Assembly: GCA_025924775.1 (NCBI GenBank)
Contig: JAICHS010000139.1
Location: forward strand, 1 to 6,320
DNA: 6,320 bases
Direction: 5' to 3'
Origin: Rhodanobacteraceae bacterium
Lineage (GTDB): Bacteria; Pseudomonadota; Gammaproteobacteria; Xanthomonadales; Rhodanobacteraceae
The notes beneath the pieces were generated by a model that saw nothing but the letters and a program-made list of their open reading frames with translations, was not told the DNA's origin and made no database searches. Below are positions 1 to 4,889 of this stretch, piece by piece; positions within the stretch are counted from its first letter, which is position 1; each line of letters starts with the position of its first letter. Made by a program: the position numbers and the translations under genes.

Positions 1-217
1 GATGGAGCACATGGACGACGGCGCCCGCAAGGTTTACGTCAAGCTGACGCTGACCGCACCCGGGTGCGGCATGGGCGACATCATGGTCGAGGACGCGCGC
101 ACCAAGCTCGAGCTGATTCCCACGATCAAGGAGGCGCAGATCGACCTGGTGTTCGATCCGCCGTGGAACCAGTCGATGATGTCCGACGAGGCCAAGCTGC
201 AGACCGGGATGATGTGA
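1..217 (+). CDS. sufT: Iron-sulfur cluster assembly protein, SufT / MIP18 (DUF59) family, C-terminal part only
   Basis: The frame is open from the left edge (first full codon at 2) to TGA at 215-217 and encodes the last 71 residues. The segment TLTAPGCGMGD carries the conserved cysteine of the MIP18/DUF59 family. It is followed by the typical helix (VEDARTKLELIP) and the signature VFDPPWNQSMMSDEAKLQTG. Members of this family help mature Fe-S proteins in the cytoplasm, and SufT is the version usually found with the SUF machinery. The ATG at 2 is probably internal, because the first strand and helix of the domain would be missing. The true start then lies upstream of the window. The alternative is another MIP18 member such as a PaaD-like protein, but the PGCGMGD form and the DPPW...MS ending resemble SufT of xanthomonads, as recalled rather than searched. 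No link to the downstream proteases is evident, and the 384 bp gap with its own promoter argues for a separate unit. Confidence 0.8.
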   Translation, partial: MEHMDDGARKVYVKLTLTAPGCGMGDIMVEDARTKLELIPTIKEAQIDLVFDPPWNQSMMSDEAKLQTGMM

Positions 218-360
218 GGCCGCCGGCGCGGCGATCGCGCTTGCGCCAGATCCGCGTGTGCAACCGCCTCGGGTGAACGGCTGGCCCGGTTGGCCCGGCT
301 TTGCCGTCTGCGTGAAATTGTGACCGGGTGGACATGCGGGCTGTCTGCAGCCTGAATGCG
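218..360. other. Intergenic region after the SufT-like gene, nothing recognised
   Basis: No coding frame with a ribosome binding site is seen. There is a short direct repeat (TGGCCCGG twice, about 282-298) and a GC-rich inverted repeat GGCGC/GCGCC (225-229 / 243-247). The repeat has no T-tract, so it is not a convincing terminator. The rest of this gap, 361-601, is described under promoter P1 and leader 1. Confidence 0.5.
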
Positions 361-362
361 TT

Positions 363-404
363 GCTGCGATGCAGCGTGACGTCGTCTTCGCGGTTGTCTA
401 GGTT
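363..404 (+). promoter_or_regulatory. Promoter P1 of protease 1, with upstream inverted-repeat box
   Basis: A perfect inverted repeat GCTGC-GAT-GCAGC (363-375) abuts a -35-like GTGACG (376-381). A 17 bp spacer separates it from a -10-like TAGGTT (399-404), which keeps the three most conserved -10 positions (T, A and the last T). The predicted transcription start is near 411. The hexamers are weak taken alone. The support is that the same box, hexamers and exact 17 bp spacing recur before the other two protease genes. The inverted repeat may be an operator or activator site, which is inference. Confidence 0.6.
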
Positions 405-410
405 GCCCGG

Positions 411-601
411 CGTTCGCTGGCGTGAGGGCGTCATCCGGACGGTCCGCACCAACGCTGTCAGGCGTTTGGAGTGCAGGGGTTCAAGCAGGGCTTGGCGGCC
501 GCAGTGTCGCCAGGTGGGGAGTATGCATGGCGGATTTGCGCCGCATGGACGCGTGCTCGCAACACACGGCCATGCATGTCCCCAACCTGCAGGAGTCCGT
601 G
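411..601 (+). promoter_or_regulatory. Leader 1, long structured 5' untranslated region of protease 1
   Basis: About 190 nt separate the predicted transcription start from the ATG. Inverted repeats run along it: a 5-bp stem with a TGAGGG loop (418-433, one G-U pair); CGGAC/GTCCG (436-446, where steric limits would leave three pairs on a three-base loop); AACGC/GCGTT (451-466); and CAAGC/GCTTG (482-494). A long stem follows, ATGCATGGC (523-531) with GCCATGCAT (569-577), nine perfect pairs that enclose an inner TTGCG/CGCAA (536-540 / 558-562). This last structure ends 13 nt before the AGGAG ribosome binding site (591-595). The frame is open back to a GTG at 422, but no signal peptide would result from starting there. 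No known riboswitch class was recognised. Confidence 0.45.
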
Positions 602-2611
602 ATGCCAAGCAATCTCAGATTGAAGGTCCTGGTCGTTGCCATGGGCCTGGCTGCCGGCACGGCAGCGTTTGCAGCAACGCCTTCCACTGTCCTCGCCGCC
701 ACCACCGTAGTCACCCGCGCCACCGCGCTGCGAACCGGTGACGTGGTGACCGGCGCGATGGCGCTGACCCAAAACATGCGCGTGACGCTGTCGCTGCACC
801 TACGCAACGAGGCGCGGTTGGATGCATTCATCGCCAACCCGCACCACCCGAATCTGAGCCATGCGGAGGTCGTCGCCAAGTACGGCCCCAGCCAGGCGCA
901 GGTGGACCAGGTCAAGGCGTTCATGCGCCAACAGGGGTTCACGAACATCCAGGTGACGCCCGACAACCTGCTGGTGTCCGGTGAAGCGTCCGTCGCGATC
1001 GTGCAGAGGGCGTTCCACACCCACATGGTCAACGTGCGCACAAAACACGGGCGCATGGCGTTTGCCAACTCCACCGAAGCGCGGATTCCCAACCGGTTGA
1101 ACGGGGTGGTCAACGAAGTGCTCGGTCTGCAGAACGTGCACCGCTTCCACGTGCTGGCGCATACCCAGGCCACCGGCAGTGCGACGGGCCACAACCCGAC
1201 CCAGTTCGCCGCGATCTACAACGCCGGGTCCACCGCGACGGCTTCCGGCATCAACGTCGGCATCATCACGCAGGGCAGCATGGCCAACGTGCAGAACGAC
1301 TTCAAGTCGTTCCTGAGCCAGAACGGCCTGCCCAGCATTCCGATGAACGTGGTCAAGGTCGATGGTGGCGGCAGCGACACCAGCGGCGATGGCGAGTGGG
1401 ATCTCGACAGCCAGGACATCGTCGGCATTTCCGGCGGCGTCAAGGCGCTGTACCTGTACGACACCGCTTCGTTGACCACCCAGGATCTGGTCGATGATTT
1501 CAGCGCGGCCGAAAGCGCCAACGTCGTGCGCGTCGTCAATGTGTCGATCGGCGGTTGCGAGACCGGTTCCGAGACCAATGGCGCCGCCACCGGCGACAGC
1601 GTCTTCAAGGCCGCCGACGCCGAGGGCATGACCTTTTCGGTGTCCTCGGGTGACTCCGGTGCCGACGAGTGCGGCGACGGTGGCACCACGCCGAGCTGGC
1701 CGGCCGACTCGCAATACGTCGTCGCGGTGGGCGGCACCGAGCTGTACACCTCGGGCAGCACCTGGGAAAACGAAACGGTCTGGAACAACCTCAGCAGCAA
1801 CGAAGGCGCGACGGGCGGCAGTCCTTCGACCTTCGAGGCGATGCCGAGCTGGCAGCAGAACGTTGGCCAGAATGCGGGCCACACGACCCGCGGCGTGCCC
1901 GATGTCGCGTTCGACGCCAGCCCGGTTTCGGGGGCCACGGTGATCGTCGACGGCGCCACGCAGCAGATCGGCGGCACCAGCCTGGCGTCACCGCTGTTCG
2001 TGGGGGTGTGGGCCCGCACCCTGGCCGCGAATCCGAACCTGGGTTTTGCCGCGCCGCTGATCTACGCCGACGCCGCGTCGCATTACGCGAGCGATTTCCA
2101 CGACGTGACCTCGGGCAACAACAGTGGCGAGACGGCCGCGGTTGGCTGGGACTACACCACCGGCTTCGGCTCGATCAATATCGCGAACTTCGTCGCCAAC
2201 GTGGCTGGGGGTGGCGGCGTGAGCCCGCCACCCCCGCCGCCGCCACCGCCGCCAACGGGCGGGACGTTCTCGAACAATACGGTGTATCCGATTGCCGACA
2301 ACGCCACGGTGACCAGCCAGATCGGCGTGACCGGCGAGTCGGGCGACGCGCCGTCAAACCTGCCGGTGCACGTCAACATCACGCACAACTGGTCGGGGGA
2401 TCTCGAGATCGTGTTGTATGCGCCGAACGGTGCGTACGCGATCCTGCAGTACCCCGATTACAACAACGACGGCAACATCGACAAGACCTACAGCGTCAAT
2501 GCCTCGTCGGTGCTGGCCGACGGTACCTGGAAGCTCAAGGTGATCGACGACGACGTCTGGGGTGATGGCGGTGACTACGGCACGCTCAATGGATGGAACA
2601 TGACGTTCTGA
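602..2611 (+). CDS. Secreted S53 (sedolisin) protease precursor with C-terminal P domain, xanthomonalisin-like
   Basis: Encodes a 669-residue precursor of a serine-carboxyl protease that cleaves proteins outside the cell, typically at acid pH for this family. The signal peptide is residues 1-24 (K8, a hydrophobic core, AFA-A cleavage). The pro-kumamolisin activation domain spans about 36-185 and the catalytic domain about 196-535. Catalytic E265 and D269 lie in GEWDLDSQ, oxyanion D351 in SSGDSG and nucleophile S460 in GGTSLASP. The calcium site is D501-V502 with the GWD around 515-517. C319 and C357 are the only cysteines and may form a disulfide. Ten prolines (542-551) link to a P/Homo B domain (about 555-669: HNWSGDLEIVLYAPNG, GTWKLKV, LNGWNMTF), as in some exported proteases where it is a folding or removable C-terminal module. 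The start at 602 is chosen because AGGAG (591-595) lies 6 nt upstream and the signal peptide begins there. A type II secretion route is plausible but inferred. Confidence 0.93.
   Translation: MPSNLRLKVLVVAMGLAAGTAAFAATPSTVLAATTVVTRATALRTGDVVTGAMALTQNMRVTLSLHLRNEARLDAFIANPHHPNLSHAEVVAKYGPSQAQVDQVKAFMRQQGFTNIQVTPDNLLVSGEASVAIVQRAFHTHMVNVRTKHGRMAFANSTEARIPNRLNGVVNEVLGLQNVHRFHVLAHTQATGSATGHNPTQFAAIYNAGSTATASGINVGIITQGSMANVQNDFKSFLSQNGLPSIPMNVVKVDGGGSDTSGDGEWDLDSQDIVGISGGVKALYLYDTASLTTQDLVDDFSAAESANVVRVVNVSIGGCETGSETNGAATGDSVFKAADAEGMTFSVSSGDSGADECGDGGTTPSWPADSQYVVAVGGTELYTSGSTWENETVWNNLSSNEGATGGSPSTFEAMPSWQQNVGQNAGHTTRGVPDVAFDASPVSGATVIVDGATQQIGGTSLASPLFVGVWARTLAANPNLGFAAPLIYADAASHYASDFHDVTSGNNSGETAAVGWDYTTGFGSINIANFVANVAGGGGVSPPPPPPPPPPTGGTFSNNTVYPIADNATVTSQIGVTGESGDAPSNLPVHVNITHNWSGDLEIVLYAPNGAYAILQYPDYNNDGNIDKTYSVNASSVLADGTWKLKVIDDDVWGDGGDYGTLNGWNMTF
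2225..2254 (+). repeat. Ten consecutive proline codons, interdomain linker of protease 1
   Basis: Ten CCN codons encode residues 542-551, flanked by GGGG on one side and TGG on the other. The tract separates the catalytic domain from the P domain and would form a stiff, exposed linker. Runs of proline this long normally need elongation factor P for efficient translation, from established knowledge. Synonymous codons vary (CCG, CCA, CCC), so this is not a pure DNA microsatellite, although triplet slippage is possible. Confidence 0.9.
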
Positions 2612-2623
2612 GGACGTCTTGAA

Positions 2624-2667
2624 GGTCCCGTCGCATCGCGCAGGGACCATTCGTGGGCTTTCCCTGC
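2624..2667 (+). other. Overlapping, mutually exclusive hairpins after protease 1
   Basis: GGTCCC (2624-2629) pairs with GGGACC (2643-2648). The segment GCAGGGA (2640-2646) can instead pair with TCCCTGC (2661-2667). The two hairpins share bases and cannot form together. They lie between the stop codon and the terminator. Neither has a T-tract. A role in protecting the mRNA 3' end is possible, and chance is also possible in such GC-rich DNA. Confidence 0.35.
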
Positions 2668-2680
2668 CAACGGAGGGTTG

Positions 2681-2710
2681 GGCCCGGCCGTTCGCGGCCG
2701 GGCCTGTTTT
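2681..2710 (+). terminator. Rho-independent terminator of protease 1
   Basis: A perfect 10-bp stem GGCCCGGCCG (2681-2690) / CGGCCGGGCC (2695-2704) with a TTCG loop is followed by TGTTTT. It lies 70 nt after the stop codon and 64 nt before the -35 of the next gene, so it separates protease 1 from protease 2. The T-tract is short, but the stem is very strong. Confidence 0.88.
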
Positions 2711-2760
2711 GGGGCTGGCGCACCCGCCGGACGGCGGGCGGCCACCCGGTTCCGGCGCGT

Positions 2761-2802
2761 GCTGCGTTGCAGCGTGACAGCCCTGACCCACGCGGCTAGC
2801 GT
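2761..2802 (+). promoter_or_regulatory. Promoter P2 of protease 2, with upstream inverted-repeat box
   Basis: The perfect inverted repeat GCTGC-GTT-GCAGC (2761-2773) abuts -35-like GTGACA (2774-2779, five of six matches to TTGACA). A 17 bp spacer leads to -10-like TAGCGT (2797-2802). Transcription is predicted to start near 2809. The architecture is base-for-base equivalent to P1 and P3, while the spacer sequence differs. Confidence 0.62.
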
Positions 2803-2808
2803 CAGCGA

Positions 2809-2994
2809 ACCTGTCCGCGTGAGGGCGCGGCGGGCGGCTTCAAAGCATCGAACTTTCATGCCTTGTGCATGCAAACGTGGATGGTCGGACCGGTGTGGTA
2901 CGGGGAGCCCGGGCCAGTGATGGCCGCACCCGCGTGTCGCACGTGCTCGCCTGCAAGCTCGATCCCGTTTGGTGCATATTCAAAGGAGACTTCG
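2809..2994 (+). promoter_or_regulatory. Leader 2, long 5' untranslated region of protease 2
   Basis: About 186 nt lie between the predicted start of transcription and the ATG. The first structure is a perfect hairpin CCGCG-TGAGGG-CGCGG (2815-2830). Its loop is identical to the first hairpin of leader 1, while the stem sequence differs. A second small stem is CATGC-CTTGT-GCATG (2857-2871). The remainder shows less obvious pairing than leaders 1 and 3. The leader ends with AAAGGAGA (2982-2989), whose AGGAG is 6 nt before ATG. Confidence 0.42.
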
Positions 2995-4587
2995 ATGTCG
3001 AACCAGTTCCGGTTGAAGGGCTTGGTCGTGGGTTTGGGGCTTGCCGTGTCTTCGCTGGCGTGCGCCGCGGTGCCCGCGGGCACCACGGTGGTGGCGCGCG
3101 CCTCGGCATTGCATACCGGCGATGTCGTGACGGGGCCGATGAACCTCGCCCAGCCGATGCGCATATCGGTTGCGCTGCAATTGCGCAACGAGGCACAACT
3201 GCAGGCGTTCATCGCCAATCCGAACCACCCCAACCTGACGCCTGCGGAGTTCGTGGCGCAGTACGGGCCGACTGTGGCCGACGCCGATGCGGTCGTGGCC
3301 TGGTTGCAGCAGCACGGGTTTTCTGGCATCAGCGTGGCGTCCAACCGCCTGCTGGTTTCCGCGACCGCGCCCGCGGCGGCGGTGCAGTCCGCCTTCCACA
3401 CCAACCTCGTGCACGTACACACCCACGATGGCCGCAACGCATTCGCCAACTCGGTCGACGCGTCCCTTCCGGCGTCGCTGCACGGGGTGAGCGGCGTGAT
3501 CGGCTTGCAGACCGTGCATGTGCCGCACCCGGTTGGGCGCGTCATGAAGGGCAGGCCGGGCGGCGGTGGCGGCGGTTCGATCATCGGCCACAATCCGGTC
3601 CAGTTCCCGTCGATCTATGGTGGCACCAGCTTGCCGACCGCGGCTGGCGTGACCGTGGGCATCATCTCGAACGGCGACCTGTCCCAGACGCTGTCCGACC
3701 TGAATACGTTCACGGCGCAGAACGGCCTGGCCCAGGTGACGACGCAGATCGTGAACACCGGTGGCACCGGTACCGACACCAGCGGCACGCCCGAGTGGGA
3801 TCTCGACAGCCAGGACATCGTCGGGATGGGCGGCGGCCAGGTCGGCAAGATCGTGTTCTACAACATCCCGACGCTCGCCAATTCAAGCATGGTGGCTGAT
3901 TTCAACACCGTGGTGGGCGCGAACGCTGCCAAGGTCATCAACGTGTCGCTGGGTGAATGCGAAACCTATGCCCGGCAGGACGGTTCTGCCGCGGCCGCCG
4001 ACGCACTGTTCCAGCAAGCCGATGCGCAGGGGCAGACGTTCTCGGTGTCTACGGGCGATTCGGGTTCCAACGAATGCAGTGGCAGCCCGAAAGGCACCAC
4101 GCCGAGCTGGCCGGCCAGTTCACCGTACGTGGTCGCCGTGGGCGGCACCACGTTGAATGCGACCACCAGCACCTGGCAAGGTGAGACGGTTTGGTCCGAT
4201 ACCGGTGGCAGCGCCAGTACCTTCGAGCCGATCCCGAGCTGGCAGGTGGGCGTTGGCCAGAATGCGGGTAGCCAGTACCGGGGCGTGCCCGATATCGCCT
4301 TCGATGCCGATCCCAACAGCGGCGCCATCATCATCGTCAATGGCAGCCCGGCGCAGTACGGCGGCACCAGCCTGTCGTCGCCGCTGTTCGTCGGCTTCTG
4401 GGCGCGCATGATCGCCGCCAAGGGCACCGGCATCGGCTTCGCCGCGCCTAAGCTCTACCAGTTGCCGGCCGCGGCCTTCCACGACGTCACCTCCGGCAGC
4501 AACGGCGGTGAAAGCGCGGCGCCGGGCTGGGATTACACCACCGGTTTCGGCAGCATCATCATGAGCCAGGCGGCCGCGTCGCTCTGA
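2995..4587 (+). CDS. Secreted S53 (sedolisin / pro-kumamolisin) protease precursor without C-terminal extension
   Basis: Encodes a 530-residue precursor of an exported serine-carboxyl endopeptidase. The signal peptide covers about residues 1-24 (R6, K8, hydrophobic core, ACA-A). The activation prodomain spans about 30-180. A basic, glycine-rich joint follows (K185, R187, then six glycines 189-194), where the zymogen is probably cut. The catalytic domain runs from about 197 to the end. Catalytic E267 and D271 lie in PEWDLDSQ, oxyanion D355 in STGDSG and nucleophile S459 in GGTSLSSP. The calcium site is D497-V498 with GWD 511-513. C322 and C361 are a possible disulfide. The protein stops 17 residues after GWD, so it has the minimal sedolisin form and lacks the P domain of its upstream neighbour. 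The start is fixed by AGGAG 6 nt before ATG and by the signal peptide. It has its own promoter and a strong terminator. It differs from protease 3 at about 10 of 100 residues over 201-300. Confidence 0.94.
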   Translation: MSNQFRLKGLVVGLGLAVSSLACAAVPAGTTVVARASALHTGDVVTGPMNLAQPMRISVALQLRNEAQLQAFIANPNHPNLTPAEFVAQYGPTVADADAVVAWLQQHGFSGISVASNRLLVSATAPAAAVQSAFHTNLVHVHTHDGRNAFANSVDASLPASLHGVSGVIGLQTVHVPHPVGRVMKGRPGGGGGGSIIGHNPVQFPSIYGGTSLPTAAGVTVGIISNGDLSQTLSDLNTFTAQNGLAQVTTQIVNTGGTGTDTSGTPEWDLDSQDIVGMGGGQVGKIVFYNIPTLANSSMVADFNTVVGANAAKVINVSLGECETYARQDGSAAAADALFQQADAQGQTFSVSTGDSGSNECSGSPKGTTPSWPASSPYVVAVGGTTLNATTSTWQGETVWSDTGGSASTFEPIPSWQVGVGQNAGSQYRGVPDIAFDADPNSGAIIIVNGSPAQYGGTSLSSPLFVGFWARMIAAKGTGIGFAAPKLYQLPAAAFHDVTSGSNGGESAAPGWDYTTGFGSIIMSQAAASL

Positions 4588-4610
4588 GTCGCACGGCCTG
4601 CTTCGATTCC

Positions 4611-4639
4611 GAGCCCGGCATCCGCCGGGCTCTTTTTTT
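4611..4639 (+). terminator. Rho-independent terminator of protease 2
   Basis: A perfect 9-bp stem GAGCCCGGC (4611-4619) / GCCGGGCTC (4624-4632) with an ATCC loop is followed by seven T residues (4633-4639). It starts 24 nt after the stop codon and ends 37 nt before the -35 of promoter P3. This textbook terminator makes protease 2 monocistronic. Confidence 0.95.
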
Positions 4640-4663
4640 GCCAGCAGGCTGTGGGGTTGCCGG

Positions 4664-4705
4664 TGTGCGATGCAGCATGACAGCCCTCCAGTGCGGCACT
4701 AGGCT
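4664..4705 (+). promoter_or_regulatory. Promoter P3 of protease 3, with degenerate upstream box
   Basis: ATGACA (4677-4682, five of six matches to TTGACA) and TAGGCT (4700-4705) are separated by 17 bp, as in P1 and P2. The upstream box has the conserved core TGC-GAT-GCAGC (4666-4676), but its left outer arm is altered (TG in place of GC at 4664-4665), so the inverted repeat is imperfect. P3 shares the run TGACAGCCCT with P2. Transcription is predicted to start near 4712. Confidence 0.6.
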
Positions 4706-4711
4706 CGAAGG

Positions 4712-4889
4712 CTTCCGGGACGATTGCCCGGGAACGATCCGCAACGGCGCGGATCCTCACGCCTGCGGCGGCAGGCAAGGTCGGGCGGCGCGACGCCGCA
4801 ATTCAAGTGCGCAAGTGCGCGGATTTTGCGTCGCGAGTGCGGGAATTCGCCGCGCGGCCATGCCATTCTTCCATCCTGAGGAGACTGTG
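4712..4889 (+). promoter_or_regulatory. Leader 3, 5' untranslated region with four consecutive hairpins
   Basis: About 178 nt precede the ATG. Four perfect stems lie one after another: CCGGG/CCCGG (4715-4731), GATCCGC/GCGGATC with a six-base loop (4736-4755), GCCTGC/GCAGGC with a four-base loop (4761-4776), and GCGGCG/CGCCGC with a three-base loop (4785-4799). A tandem repeat of AAGTGCGC follows at 4805-4820. None of the hairpins has a T-tract, so they are not terminators. The ribosome binding site TGAGGAGA (4877-4884) places AGGAG 6 nt before ATG. The function of the leader is unknown, and no known riboswitch was recognised. Confidence 0.45.
4805..4820. repeat. Tandem 8-bp direct repeat in leader 3
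   Basis: AAGTGCGC occurs twice in a row (4805-4812, 4813-4820). A related AGTGCGG lies a little downstream (about 4846-4852). It could be half-sites for a regulator or simply slippage. No equivalent was seen in leaders 1 or 2. Confidence 0.5.

Noticed and set aside
2..4. ATG at position 2 as the real start of the SufT-like gene
   Set aside because: The product would lack the first part of the MIP18 domain, so the gene most likely begins before the window.
225..247. Inverted repeat GGCGC/GCGCC after the SufT-like gene as a terminator
   Set aside because: It has a five-pair stem, a long loop and no T-tract, which is weak in GC-rich DNA.
422..601. Upstream GTG start at 422 for protease 1, adding 60 residues
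   Set aside because: It would bury the signal peptide, has no good ribosome binding site, and overlaps the leader. ATG at 602 has AGGAG six bases upstream, like the other two genes.
800..1882. Long open frame on the minus strand opposite protease 1 (360 codons)
   Set aside because: It is antisense to a clear protease with full catalytic motifs. It is Arg/Ala/Val/Gly/His-rich, as expected of a GC-rich shadow frame, and has no recognisable domain.
2863..2994. Open frame upstream of protease 2, adding 44 residues
   Set aside because: It has only a weak non-ATG start without a ribosome binding site. The ATG at 2995 has AAAGGAGA and starts a proper signal peptide.
3052..3063. Possible lipoprotein signal in protease 2 (Cys23)
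   Set aside because: The residues before the cysteine are Ser-Leu-Ala, so the usual Leu at -3 is missing. An ordinary signal peptidase I site (ACA-A) fits, and the paralogues have no cysteine there.
405..4889. Known riboswitch or transcription attenuator in the leaders
   Set aside because: No recognisable riboswitch core and no hairpin followed by a T-tract lies between the predicted transcription starts and the ATGs.
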